DNA of 64,000 nucleotides from JANSYL01 sp963921255. Lineage in GTDB: Bacteria; Pseudomonadota; Alphaproteobacteria; Rhodobacterales; Rhodobacteraceae. Shown here piece by piece: positions 7,962 to 16,165 of the stretch. The notes below the pieces were generated by a model, which searched no databases, had not been told where the DNA came from, and saw nothing but the letters and a program-made list of their open reading frames with translations. Where the stretch lies: assembly GCA_963921255.3 (NCBI GenBank), contig CAWUEW020000003.1, positions 62,001-126,000 of the forward strand. The letters are read 5' to 3'. How positions within the stretch are numbered: position 1 is the first letter of the stretch; the number at the start of each line of letters is the position of its first letter. The position numbers and the translations under genes are program-made.

Positions 7962-10316
7962 TTATTCGCCGTAGGGCACCCAGATGGTTTTGATCTCGGT
8001 CGCGGCCTCCAGGAAGCGGCGGCCTTCGGCATCCGGGCTGAACCAGTTCGGATTGCCGGCGTGGTTCAGCCAGCAGCGTTTCAGGTTCCCACTGGCCGCG
8101 CGGTCCATGGCCGCCCGATCGGCGCCAGCGGCAAAGGACCAGAGCGCGTCGACCTCCTGATGCGCGGCGAGTGTGCCGCCCAGGTCTGCTGCGCTGCCGG
8201 TCACGATATTGACCACGCCGCCCGGCACATCCGACGTATCCAGCACCTGGTACAGGTCCGTGGCCGCCAACGGGTGCGCCTCGGACGGAACCAGAACCAC
8301 GCGGTTGCCCATCGCGATCGTGGGCGCAATCAGGGACACCGCGCCCAGAAGCGGCGCCTCATCCGGCGCCAAGGCGCCGATGATGCCGACCGGTTCGCGC
8401 ATGGCCAGCGCGATGCCGCGGATGGGCACCGATTTCGCGGATCCGTCGAACTTGTCCGCCCAGGCGCCATAGCTGAAGAACCGGTCGACGGCTGCCGCGA
8501 CCTCCGCTTCGGCTTTCGCCGCCGATGTTCCGGTCAGATCGCGCAGGCGTCTGGCGAATTCGTCCCCGCGCGCCGACAGGTTCTCTGCGATGTAGTACAG
8601 GATCTGCGCACGCAGATGTCCGGTGGTCTTGGCCCATCCTGCGGCCCCGCGCGCCGCTTCGACGGCGTTGCGGATGTCCTTGCGGTTTCCCGTCCCGACA
8701 TGGCCCAACAGGGCCCCCTTCTTCGACCATACCGGTTCGGAATAGCCGCTGTCCGGCCGGGCCTGCTTGCCGCCGACATACATCTTTGCGGTGCGATCCA
8801 AACCGGGGGCGTCCGGGTCCCGCGGTGCTGGCACGGCGGCAATTGGTTTGGCCGGCAGCAGCGTCGCCGTGGGCTTGAGATAGGCGGACAGACCCTCCCA
8901 TCCGCCTTCACGGCCAAACCCGCTTTCGCGGACCCCGCCAAACGGTGCGGCGGCGTCGAACAGGTTGGTGGCATTCACCCAAACCACGCCCGCCGCCAGT
9001 TTCGGGGCGATATCGAGCGCCAGATTGATGTTCTCGGTCCAGACGGTTGCGGCCAACCCGTAGCGCGTGTTGTTGGCGATCGATACGGCTTCGTCCGGGG
9101 TGCGGAACGTGGTCGCGACCAGCACCGGGCCAAAGATTTCTTCCTGCATCAAGGGCGCTGCGGGCGAGAGCCCGGTGATCAGCGTCGGGGGATAGAAGCA
9201 ACCGGCGTCCGGCAAGGGCAGGGGGGCGTGATACACCTCGCCTTCGGTGTTGGCGTCCACCATCGTGGAGATGCGCTGATGTTGGATGGGATCCACAACC
9301 GCGCCGACGTCGATGCATTTGTCCAGCGGGTCGCCCAGACGCAACTTGCCCATGCGGGCTTTGAGGCGGGCATAGAAATCCTCGGCGATCCCTTCTTGCA
9401 CAAGAAGTCGAGACCCCGCGCAGCAGACCTGGCCCTGGTTGAACCAGATCGCGTCAACCAATCCTTCGATCGCGCTGTCGATGTCTGCGTCGTCAAACAC
9501 GATGTACGTGGATTTGCCGCCAAGCTCCAAGGTGAGCGACTTCCCGGTGCCGGCGGTGGTCTCTTGAATACGTCGCCCGACACCGGTCGACCCGGTAAAG
9601 GCAATCTTGGCGATGCCGGGGTTCTCGACAATCTGCTGACCCGTCGCGCCATCGCCCGTCACGATGTTCACCACGCCTTTGGGCAACCCTGCCTCGCGGC
9701 AGATGTCCGCGAAGAGCAACGCGGTCAGCGAGGTGTATTCGGCCGGTTTCAGGACAACCGTGTTGCCGGCCGCCAGCGCGGGCGCGATCTTCCAGGCCAG
9801 CATCAAAAGCGGGAAGTTCCACGGAATGATCTGGCCGCATACACCCAACGGGGCGTGGCCGGGCATCTCTGCGTCGCGCAACTGTGCAAGGCCTGCGTGA
9901 TGGTAGAAATGCCGCTGCGCCAGGGGGATGTCGATGTCGCGGCTTTCGCGGACCGGTTTCCCGTTGTCCAGTGTTTCCAACACGGCAAAGAGGCGGCTGT
10001 GCTTTTGCAGCAGGCGCGCCAGGGCGTAAAGATATGTCGCCCTTTTGTGGTTGCTCAGCTTGGACCAGGATTTGAACGCTTTGGTTGCGGCCTCCACGGC
10101 CGTCGCCACGTCTGCTGATGTTCCTTGGGTGATTTCGGCCAGGGTTTCGCCCGAGGCCGGGTTCTTCGACAAGAACGTGTCGCCGGGTGGTGTAAAGACC
10201 CCGCCAATGAAGTGCCCGAAAGCCGGGCCGCGCTTGGCGATCCAAGCCCGCGCTTCCGTGGCGCTTTCGGGGGCCGGTCCGTACTCCATGCTGTCGAAGA
10301 TTTCGCGGGTCGTCAT
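7962..10316 (-). CDS. Two-domain aldehyde dehydrogenase, ALDH16 type
   Basis: This 784-residue protein consists of two aldehyde-dehydrogenase modules. The first (about residues 30-480) is complete. It has the cofactor-site segment IIPWNFPLLMLAWKIAP, FTGSTGVGRRI, the catalytic Glu motif LELGGKS and the catalytic Cys in FNQGQVCCAGSRLL. The second (about 510-784) keeps ALDH-like folds (GIIGALAPDEAPLLGAVSLI) but has no FxxxGQxC cysteine motif and is shorter, so it is probably non-catalytic. This full-plus-truncated arrangement is the hallmark of ALDH16. The gene is third in an operon after deoC and a small membrane protein (gaps of 7 and 14 bases). DeoC releases acetaldehyde, so oxidation of acetaldehyde to acetate is a reasonable inferred role. 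Confidence 0.92.
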   Translation of the reverse strand: MTTREIFDSMEYGPAPESATEARAWIAKRGPAFGHFIGGVFTPPGDTFLSKNPASGETLAEITQGTSADVATAVEAATKAFKSWSKLSNHKRATYLYALARLLQKHSRLFAVLETLDNGKPVRESRDIDIPLAQRHFYHHAGLAQLRDAEMPGHAPLGVCGQIIPWNFPLLMLAWKIAPALAAGNTVVLKPAEYTSLTALLFADICREAGLPKGVVNIVTGDGATGQQIVENPGIAKIAFTGSTGVGRRIQETTAGTGKSLTLELGGKSTYIVFDDADIDSAIEGLVDAIWFNQGQVCCAGSRLLVQEGIAEDFYARLKARMGKLRLGDPLDKCIDVGAVVDPIQHQRISTMVDANTEGEVYHAPLPLPDAGCFYPPTLITGLSPAAPLMQEEIFGPVLVATTFRTPDEAVSIANNTRYGLAATVWTENINLALDIAPKLAAGVVWVNATNLFDAAAPFGGVRESGFGREGGWEGLSAYLKPTATLLPAKPIAAVPAPRDPDAPGLDRTAKMYVGGKQARPDSGYSEPVWSKKGALLGHVGTGNRKDIRNAVEAARGAAGWAKTTGHLRAQILYYIAENLSARGDEFARRLRDLTGTSAAKAEAEVAAAVDRFFSYGAWADKFDGSAKSVPIRGIALAMREPVGIIGALAPDEAPLLGAVSLIAPTIAMGNRVVLVPSEAHPLAATDLYQVLDTSDVPGGVVNIVTGSAADLGGTLAAHQEVDALWSFAAGADRAAMDRAASGNLKRCWLNHAGNPNWFSPDAEGRRFLEAATEIKTIWVPYGE

Positions 10317-10330
10317 GTGCTGTGGCCCCC

Positions 10331-10603
10331 TCAGATGAAAAAGAACAGAACGGCGATGGCCAGGATCAGGGTCGCCCCCGTCCGCGCGCCCTTCACGCGG
10401 TCCGCGGCTGCGGCCAGTTCGGTGAAGCGCGCTGGCATCTCTGCCCGGTCATCGCTGTTGTGGTAGCGGGTGTAAAAGGTTTGGCGGTCTTCGGCGGACA
10501 AGGTCGCCGCCACGCGCTCGGCCAGACGCTGATAGTAGATGGCCACCGCCCCGCCGAGCAGGGCGAGGACAACCAAAGTGATCCACTGCCAGTCCAGGAA
10601 CAT
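10331..10603 (-). CDS. Small membrane protein between deoC and ALDH16
   Basis: This 90-residue protein has a hydrophobic helix at each end (ITLVVLALLGGAVAIYYQRL and GATLILAIAVLFFFI). A charged central part contains RVAATLSAEDRQTFYTRYHN. No domain is recognised. It sits 7 bases after deoC and 14 bases before the ALDH16 gene in the same direction, so it is co-transcribed with both. The tight placement suggests a role linked to deoxyribose or aldehyde catabolism, perhaps as a membrane anchor, but this is inference only. Confidence 0.75.
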   Translation of the reverse strand: MFLDWQWITLVVLALLGGAVAIYYQRLAERVAATLSAEDRQTFYTRYHNSDDRAEMPARFTELAAAADRVKGARTGATLILAIAVLFFFI

Positions 10604-10610
10604 GGTCCGC

Positions 10611-11612
10611 TCACGCCATCGGGTGCCGGTAGCTGGCCGAATAGGCCCCGGTCACGTGATGTTCGAGCTGCCGTTCGATATCGCCCAAAAGGCTGGACGC
10701 CCCAAAGCGGAACAGGTCGGGCCGCAGCCATGCATCGCCCAATTCCTCCTTCATCAGGGCCAGGTACACGAGCGCGTCCTTGGCCCTTGAAATGCCGCCA
10801 GCGGGCTTGTACCCGACCTTGATGCCGGTTTCCGCTTCATAGGCGCGTATGGCGCGGATCATGGTCAGGCTGACCGGGATCGTTGCGTTGACGCTTTCCT
10901 TTCCGGTCGAGGTTTTGATGAAATCCGCCCCGGCCATCATGCAGATCAGCGAGGCACGGGCGACGTTTCGCAAAGTCCCAAGTTCACCCGTTGCCAGGAT
11001 TGCTTTGACATGGGCGTCCCCGCAGGCGGCGCGGAACTCCTTCATTTCATCGTAGAGCGCCTGCCAATTGCCGGTCAGCACATGACGGCGCGAGATGACG
11101 ATGTCGATTTCCTCTGCCCCCGCCGCGACGCTTTCTTCAATCTCTTTGACCCGCAGGTGATAGGGCGACAGGCCCGCGGGAAAGCCGGTCGAGACCGCCG
11201 CGACAGGGATGCCACTTCCGGCCAAAGCTTCGACCGCTGTGGGAACCATGTCGTGGTAGACGCAAACAGCGCCCGTCGTGATGGCGGGCAGTCCGAGCGC
11301 GTCCAGAATGTCCTTGCGAACCGGTTGGCGCGCCTTTGCGCACAGTCGGCGCACCCGCCCCGGCGTGTCGTCACCGGCCAGCGTGGTCAGGTCAATCAAG
11401 GTGATCGCACGTGCCAACCACGCGGCCTGAAACGCTTTCTTGACGGTACGGCGCCCGGGCAGGGTCGCGGCCCTGCGTTCAATCGCCGAGGTGTTCGCCT
11501 GTGCGCCAAGCGCCCATTTCAGGTCCAGGGGCATGCCGGGATTGCGTGGCGTGTGCAGCTGCGGAAGCTGTTCGGTGGCCAAGCTGGTTGGGGCGGTATC
11601 GGTCTGCGACAT
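10611..11612 (-). CDS. deoC: Deoxyribose-phosphate aldolase
   Basis: DeoC splits 2-deoxy-D-ribose 5-phosphate into glyceraldehyde 3-phosphate and acetaldehyde in the cytoplasm, the last step of deoxynucleoside breakdown. The protein has about 333 residues from the ATG at 11612, in the size range of the longer DeoC forms. The Schiff-base lysine lies in VKAILATGELGT, and the second conserved lysine in IKVGYKPAGGISRAKDAL. The segment GADFIKTSTGKESVNATIP is characteristic. The reading frame extends upstream to 11846, but that part does not resemble DeoC. It heads an operon with a small membrane protein and ALDH16, which could dispose of the acetaldehyde, and is divergent from rpe. Confidence 0.93.
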   Translation of the reverse strand: MSQTDTAPTSLATEQLPQLHTPRNPGMPLDLKWALGAQANTSAIERRAATLPGRRTVKKAFQAAWLARAITLIDLTTLAGDDTPGRVRRLCAKARQPVRKDILDALGLPAITTGAVCVYHDMVPTAVEALAGSGIPVAAVSTGFPAGLSPYHLRVKEIEESVAAGAEEIDIVISRRHVLTGNWQALYDEMKEFRAACGDAHVKAILATGELGTLRNVARASLICMMAGADFIKTSTGKESVNATIPVSLTMIRAIRAYEAETGIKVGYKPAGGISRAKDALVYLALMKEELGDAWLRPDLFRFGASSLLGDIERQLEHHVTGAYSASYRHPMA

Positions 11613-11763
11613 CGGGGAAAACCACGTCTGTTCGGGGTATGCGCGAAACCTCTCATGGCCCGACTGTGAAGGCAAGCTTGACCCGAAGGCGCGCCGCCAA
11701 GGGGTGGTGACAGCCCCGTCCCAAGCCGCTAACAGGGCGGCGCAGTAGCTTGGGGGCACACAA

Positions 11764-12441
11764 ATGGCGTTCGATCGTTCGGTAAAAATCGCACCATCCA
11801 TTCTGTCGGCGGACTTTGCCAATTTCGGGGCCGAGATCCGCGCCATCGAGGATCAGGGTGCCGATTGGGTCCATGTCGATGTCATGGACGGGCATTTCGT
11901 TCCGAACCTGACCTTTGGCCCCCCTGCGGTTAAAGCGTTCAAAAAGCACGTGAAAACCGTGATGGATGTCCATCTGATGATCACGCCTGTTGATCCCTAT
12001 ATCGATGCCTATGCCGAAGCCGGCGCCGATGTGCTGACCGCCCATGTCGAAGCTGGCCCGCACATCCACCGGACGCTGCAAGCCATCCGCGCCGCCGGGA
12101 TGAAGGCGGGTGTCGCGCTGAACCCCGGAACACCGGCCGAGGCGGTGAGCCACCTTTTGGACCTGACGGACCTGATCTGTGTGATGACCGTCAATCCGGG
12201 ATTTGGCGGCCAGAAATTCATTGATATGACAGCGAAAATTCGGACGTTGCGCGCGATGATCGGTGATCGGCCGGTGCACATTGAAGTCGATGGCGGCGTC
12301 GATCCCACAACGGCACCCTTGGTCGTGGACGCCGGGGCCGATGTCCTGGTGGCCGGATCCGCTGTGTTCAAGGGGGGGTCCGTGGAGGCGCCCGAGGTTT
12401 ACGGGGCGAATATGGCGGCGATCCGGGCGTCCCTCGGATAG
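11764..12441 (+). CDS. rpe: Ribulose-phosphate 3-epimerase
   Basis: This 225-residue cytoplasmic enzyme interconverts ribulose 5-phosphate and xylulose 5-phosphate in the pentose phosphate and Calvin pathways. Family features are all present: IAPSILSADFANFGAEI at the N-terminus, DWVHVDVMDGHFVPNLTFGP with the metal-binding His and catalytic Asp, DVHLMI, VMTVNPGFGGQKFI, and the phosphate-binding end EVDGGVDPTTAPLVVDAGAD. Length is normal. The start follows GGGGGCACACAA. It is divergent from deoC, so both genes of this stretch concern pentose phosphates. Confidence 0.96.
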   Translation: MAFDRSVKIAPSILSADFANFGAEIRAIEDQGADWVHVDVMDGHFVPNLTFGPPAVKAFKKHVKTVMDVHLMITPVDPYIDAYAEAGADVLTAHVEAGPHIHRTLQAIRAAGMKAGVALNPGTPAEAVSHLLDLTDLICVMTVNPGFGGQKFIDMTAKIRTLRAMIGDRPVHIEVDGGVDPTTAPLVVDAGADVLVAGSAVFKGGSVEAPEVYGANMAAIRASLG

Positions 12442-12503
12442 CCGGGCCCCCACCGGCGGGCAGGTTCGCCGACACGACTTGATTTCGTTGGAAGTGAAAT
12501 GAA

Positions 12504-12517
12504 TTGATCTAGATCAT
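12504..12517. promoter_or_regulatory. FNR/FnrL-like binding site
   Basis: TTGATCTAGATCAT matches the FNR consensus TTGAT-N4-ATCAA at nine of ten fixed positions and holds a perfect 12-bp palindrome (TGATCTAGATCA). It lies 73 bases before the start of the repeat-rich secreted protein, a plausible place for oxygen-responsive control by FnrL or a relative. Confidence 0.5.
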
Positions 12518-12519
12518 AT

Positions 12520-12532
12520 TTGACGCGGTCAA
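12520..12532. promoter_or_regulatory. Palindrome TTGAC-GCG-GTCAA
   Basis: A perfect 5-bp inverted repeat with a three-base spacer, two bases after the FNR-like site. It could be a second regulator site, or its TTGAC could serve as a promoter -35 element. Its close packing with the FNR-like site suggests a compact control region for the gene at 12590. Confidence 0.35.
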
Positions 12533-12589
12533 TCGATTCTACCCTTCGCTCGGGTGGTCCAAGCTCCGGACCAAAAGAGGGGAGGATTC

Positions 12590-13510
12590 ATGCGCAAACT
12601 CGGCAATACGATTCTGGTCATTGGATTGGCCTTGGCGGCGGGCGGCTTCTCATCCGGTCCTGCATGGGCACAACTGCACAATCCATGTCCGTACACCAAC
12701 GACGGGGATTGCGACGAGCCAAATGGCCTTAACCTGTGTGCTTGGGGCACAGACGTCGCGGATTGTTCGGATCCGAACTCCTACTACGGCTCGGGCTCCG
12801 GCTATGCGGGCGGTGGCAGCACGGGCGGCGGCAGCTCTGGGGGAAGCAGCAGCACGGGCCTGATGAACCCGTGCCCCTACACCAATGACGGCGACTGCGA
12901 TGAGCCGAACGGCTTGGGCTACTGTGACTGGGGCACGGACGTGGCCGACTGTTCCAACCCCAACTCGAACTACGGCTCGGGCTCCGGCTATGCCGGCGGT
13001 GGCAACACGGGTGGCGGCAGCTCTGGCGGAAGCAGCAGCACGGGCCTGATGAACCCGTGCCCCTACACCAACGACGGCGACTGCGATGAGCCGAACGGGT
13101 TGGGCTACTGCGATTGGGGCACGGATGTCACCGACTGCTCCAATCCGAATTCGAACTATGGCTCTGGGTCGGGCTACGCCGGTCCCGGTGCTGGTGGCAG
13201 GGCGACGACCGAGTCAATTTTCGCGCGCCTGTCAGGATTGGGCACGCTGACCAATCCTGTCACCACGCTCGCGCGGCCCGGTGTGATCACCGACGTGCGG
13301 CTTGATGGATCAGACTTCTGTATCTGGCGGGCTGCGGGCCGGTCGGGGCCGGGCAGCAACACCGGCCTGTGCGGCGGACAAAGCTATCCGAATTGGCGGG
13401 CCAGTGTCATTGGCGCGCGCCTCAGCGCCGGGCGCTACTTTGCGATCGTCCAAAGCCGCTTTGCGCAGGGTATGGCGACTGTGTCGATCTCCGTTTCCGT
13501 CGGTCCATAG
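12590..13510 (+). CDS. Secreted protein with three cysteine-rich repeats
   Basis: This is a 306-residue exported protein. The ATG at 12590 follows GAGGGGAGGATTC. A signal peptide ends near GPAWAQL. Three copies of a 62-residue unit follow, each with four cysteines in the order NPCPYTNDGDCDEPNG, then YCDWGTD, then DCSNPNSNYGSGSGYAG, joined by G/S-rich linkers. The C-terminal 110 residues form a different domain (ARLSGLGTLTNPVTTLARPG onwards) with one Cys pair (DFCIW and GLCGG). The acidic, Cys-bearing repeats resemble small calcium- or ligand-binding extracellular modules, but I recognise no named family. Function is unknown. A terminator follows. Confidence 0.82.
   Translation: MRKLGNTILVIGLALAAGGFSSGPAWAQLHNPCPYTNDGDCDEPNGLNLCAWGTDVADCSDPNSYYGSGSGYAGGGSTGGGSSGGSSSTGLMNPCPYTNDGDCDEPNGLGYCDWGTDVADCSNPNSNYGSGSGYAGGGNTGGGSSGGSSSTGLMNPCPYTNDGDCDEPNGLGYCDWGTDVTDCSNPNSNYGSGSGYAGPGAGGRATTESIFARLSGLGTLTNPVTTLARPGVITDVRLDGSDFCIWRAAGRSGPGSNTGLCGGQSYPNWRASVIGARLSAGRYFAIVQSRFAQGMATVSISVSVGP
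12680..13192 (+). repeat. 186-bp tandem repeat, about 2.8 copies
   Basis: The same position of the cysteine codon recurs at 12686, 12872 and 13058, which gives an exact 186-bp (62-codon) period. Copies 2 and 3 are nearly identical in DNA; copy 1 is more diverged. This points to recent duplication of one repeat inside the gene. Confidence 0.9.
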
Positions 13511-13568
13511 GGTCGCAAGGCTCGGTGGCTCCCCATATCAGGCGCCGAGTCTGATCGACGGATGATCT

Positions 13569-13597
13569 GGCGCCCCCGCAACCCTAGCGGGGGCGCC
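13569..13597 (+). terminator. Terminator after the repeat-rich secreted protein gene
   Basis: Perfect 11-bp stem GGCGCCCCCGC (13569-13579) and GCGGGGGCGCC (13587-13597) with a seven-base loop, 58 bases after the stop. It also faces the end of the converging gene that stops at 13678. No clear T-run follows. Confidence 0.65.
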
Positions 13598-13677
13598 GGT
13601 GACTTAAGTCGGGGTATCGGATTCACGCACGACGAACCGAGGCGCAGTCTGATGGAATGCTCGAGTTGATTTGTAAT

Positions 13678-14682
13678 TCAGTCGAAGCAGGCGATCAGAT
13701 ACATACTCGCACGGAACGGGACGGCCTCACCTGATGACGTGATGAACGTACCGAAGCTGCTTCCAAAGCCGAGCAACTGCTGCCCGTTCTCGCCTATGAC
13801 ATGGCCTCGGAAGTGTGCAACCTGACCTGAGAGTTGGACCATCTCATCGTTACGATGCCCGGCGATACGTTGGCTTTGTGTCTCAAACAGTCCAGACATG
13901 CGGAACCCACCGAGACCATCAAATTCGATCGCGAATTCACCGCCGGATGTGCCGAAGACATATCCTCCGCCGACAAGCCCCGACAGCCGACCACTTTGGC
14001 CACTAAAATCCCCCTGAGCGTAAAAATCTCCAAATAGGTCGAGGGGCTCGCCCGTTTGAGCGTGAACGCTGTCGCGTATTCCGACCAGCACTTCGGTTGC
14101 TGCCATCGGTGGATGAGCTGCCAGTACAGGCAACGTGTAACCGACCAGATATGCGAACCCGCCGAAGCCCTGTCCACTGTACCCGTCGTACCCCGTCGCC
14201 GTGTGCGACACCATCTCGATCGTTTCCAATCCGTTCACGCATCCAGGCGCGTTCGCATCCGGGAAAAAGCTAATAGCGTTTCGATCGTATTGGTCACTTC
14301 CCATTGACAGGTCTTCGTAGCGCCGACCATTTGGACCGTCGCCCGCGAGCGTGAGGTTGCGTAAAACCTCGCCTGCGACGGCCAATCCGGAGGCCTCCAC
14401 AAAGCAAACGTCCGCCAGATGATGCGACAATGAGCCGGTTCCGTACGTCAAAAGCCCGAAGCCCTGCGTCCCCCGGCAGTTTTCGTTCTGAAGATCCAGC
14501 ACCGGTACGGCGGGGTTGGGGATGGTGGGCGTGACGTCAATGCCTTGTGCGTTCGCTGGAGCCGTAGGCGCCCAGAACAGAGCACAAAGAAACGCCCAGG
14601 CAAGGGGTGGCATCACACGTGCGCCGCGTCGGGATGGGGTCGCGCTGCCGTGGCCACGCGGCAAAGTTGGTCGCGTGGCCAT
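13678..14682 (-). CDS. Secreted hypothetical protein
   Basis: This protein of about 334 residues probably has a signal peptide (hydrophobic LAWAFLCALFWAPTAPANAQ). The ATG at 14682 has GAGGGA ahead of it; an internal ATG at 14613 would start directly at the signal peptide. The mature part is rich in G, S, F and Y with phrases such as GDFYAQGDFSGQSGRLSGLV and GGEFAIEFDGLGGFRMSGLF, which suggest beta-rich structure. Cysteines occur in QNENCRGTQG, DVCFVEAS, APGCVNG and LIACFD, possibly as disulfides. No known domain is recognised. It begins 22 bases after the stop of ccr on the same strand without an obvious terminator, so it may be read through from ccr. Confidence 0.7.
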   Translation of the reverse strand: MATRPTLPRGHGSATPSRRGARVMPPLAWAFLCALFWAPTAPANAQGIDVTPTIPNPAVPVLDLQNENCRGTQGFGLLTYGTGSLSHHLADVCFVEASGLAVAGEVLRNLTLAGDGPNGRRYEDLSMGSDQYDRNAISFFPDANAPGCVNGLETIEMVSHTATGYDGYSGQGFGGFAYLVGYTLPVLAAHPPMAATEVLVGIRDSVHAQTGEPLDLFGDFYAQGDFSGQSGRLSGLVGGGYVFGTSGGEFAIEFDGLGGFRMSGLFETQSQRIAGHRNDEMVQLSGQVAHFRGHVIGENGQQLLGFGSSFGTFITSSGEAVPFRASMYLIACFD

Positions 14683-14703
14683 TGGCGATCCCTCAATCAC
14701 GGT

Positions 14704-15996
14704 TCAGGCCGTGGGCCCGGCTTCTAGAACGTCTTCCAGCGTACGCAGACCGGTGCGAGGGGCCTGAACGAGGACGGACATGTTGCCGGGCTTGTGCTCA
14801 TTGCGCAGCATTTTCATGTGCGCCTCGGGCAGTTCCGCCCAGGAAAACACCTCGGACATGCAGGGGTCGAGACGGCGTTCCACCATCAGGTTGTTGGCGG
14901 CGGCCGCCTGTTTCAGATGGGCGAAGTGGCTGCCCTGCAGGCGCTTTTGGTGCATCCACATATAGCGGACGTCAAAGGTGCAGTTGAAGCCGGTGGTGCC
15001 CGCGCAGATCACGACCATGCCACCCTTCTTGCAGACCAGGGTCGAGACGGGGAAGGTCGACTCGCCCGGGTGCTCGAAGACCATGTCGACATTCACGCCT
15101 TTGCCGGTGATGTCCCAGATGGCTTTGCCGAACTTGCGGGCCTCGGTGAACCACTCCTTGTATTCCGGCGTGCCCACTTTGGGCAGTTGGCCCCAACACT
15201 TGAATTCCTTGCGGTTGATCACGCCCTTGGCGCCCAGGCCCATGACGTAATTGCGCTTGTCCTCGTCCGAGATCACGGCGATGGCGTTGGCGCCTGCCGT
15301 CGTCGCCAATTGGATCGCGTAGACGCCCAAGCCGCCCGACGCGCCCCAGATCAGCACGTTCTGACCCGGCTTCAGTTCATGCGGGTGATGTCCAAAGAGC
15401 ATCCGGTAGGCCGTGGCGAGTGTCAGGGTGTAGCACGCGCTTTCTTCCCAGGTCAGGTGCTTGGGGCGCGGCATGAGTTGCTGCGCCTGAACGCGGGTGA
15501 ACTGCCCGAACGAGCCATCGGGCGTCTCATAGCCCCAGATCCGCTGCGTGGGCGAGAACATCGGGTCGCCACCGTTGCATTCCTCGTCGTCGCCGTCGTC
15601 CTGGTTGCAGTGGATGACGACCTCGTCCCCGACCTTCCAGTTCTTCACCTTGGAGCCGACGGCCCACACGATGCCGGACGCGTCAGACCCCGCAATGTGG
15701 TAGGGGGCGCCATGGCCATCGAAGGGGCTGATCGGCTGACCGAGACCGGCCCAGACACCGTTGTAGTTCACGCCAGCTGCCATCACGAGCACCAGAACGT
15801 CGTGGCTGTCGATCTCGGGCACATCCACGACTTCAACCTCGAACGCCTTGTCAGGCTCACCGTGGCGTTCGCGGCGGATGGTCCACGCATACATCTTCGG
15901 CGGCACGAAGCCGAGCGGCGGGATTTCTCCCATCTCGTACAGCTCTTTCTCGGGCGCGTCGTAGGCGGCGATCGGGTGTTCGGAGTCGAGTGCCAT
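14704..15996 (-). CDS. ccr: Crotonyl-CoA carboxylase/reductase
   Basis: Ccr reductively carboxylates crotonyl-CoA to ethylmalonyl-CoA using NADPH and CO2. It is the signature enzyme of the ethylmalonyl-CoA pathway, which assimilates acetyl-CoA without isocitrate lyase. The protein has 430 residues, the usual size, and belongs to the zinc-less medium-chain dehydrogenases. Key stretches are AAGVNYNGVWAGLGQPISPF, HIAGSDASGIVWAVG, the nucleotide-binding loop LIWGASGGLGVYAIQLA and the CCR-specific MWMHQKRLQGSHFAHLKQA. The ATG at 15996 has a strong GAGGAGG site; the open frame upstream is not coding-like. ecm, a later step of the same pathway, lies 1.9 kb away in the opposite direction. Confidence 0.96.
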   Translation of the reverse strand: MALDSEHPIAAYDAPEKELYEMGEIPPLGFVPPKMYAWTIRRERHGEPDKAFEVEVVDVPEIDSHDVLVLVMAAGVNYNGVWAGLGQPISPFDGHGAPYHIAGSDASGIVWAVGSKVKNWKVGDEVVIHCNQDDGDDEECNGGDPMFSPTQRIWGYETPDGSFGQFTRVQAQQLMPRPKHLTWEESACYTLTLATAYRMLFGHHPHELKPGQNVLIWGASGGLGVYAIQLATTAGANAIAVISDEDKRNYVMGLGAKGVINRKEFKCWGQLPKVGTPEYKEWFTEARKFGKAIWDITGKGVNVDMVFEHPGESTFPVSTLVCKKGGMVVICAGTTGFNCTFDVRYMWMHQKRLQGSHFAHLKQAAAANNLMVERRLDPCMSEVFSWAELPEAHMKMLRNEHKPGNMSVLVQAPRTGLRTLEDVLEAGPTA

Positions 15997-16084
15997 AGGG
16001 GGCCTCCTCAAGCGTTGGTCGTGTGCTGGATACGATGCCGCGCTGCGGAATCGCATCGTGCGATTGCAGCGAGACATAGGCTGG

Positions 16085-16124
16085 CTTGCGCAACATTGCA
16101 AATAGGAAAACCGTGTTTTGCGAA
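16085..16124. promoter_or_regulatory. Cluster of TTGC-type palindromic half-sites upstream of ccr
   Basis: Three near-copies of TTTGCAAA lie about 90-130 bases upstream of ccr: CTTGCGCA (16085-16092), ATTGCAAA (16095-16102) and TTTGCGAA (16117-16124). Regulators of short-chain acyl-CoA metabolism of the ScfR/PccR type in Rhodobacter bind paired TTTGCAAA motifs. The spacing here differs from the published pair, so this is a candidate only. Confidence 0.35.
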
Positions 16125-16165
16125 ATATTATGTCGCAAGGACTGTTTGGCGCCCCGGTTTCGCGT

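Noticed and set aside
7911..10118. 735-codon open frame antisense to the ALDH16 gene
   Set aside because: Shadow frame; composition of the product is not protein-like and the real gene covers it fully.
11613..11846. N-terminal extension of deoC to 411 residues
   Set aside because: The extra residues do not resemble DeoC and would overlap the divergent rpe promoter region and the rpe start.
12680..13192. Regular repeats considered as a CRISPR array
   Set aside because: The period is 186 bp, the repeats are coding and in frame, and there are no short repeats with unique spacers.
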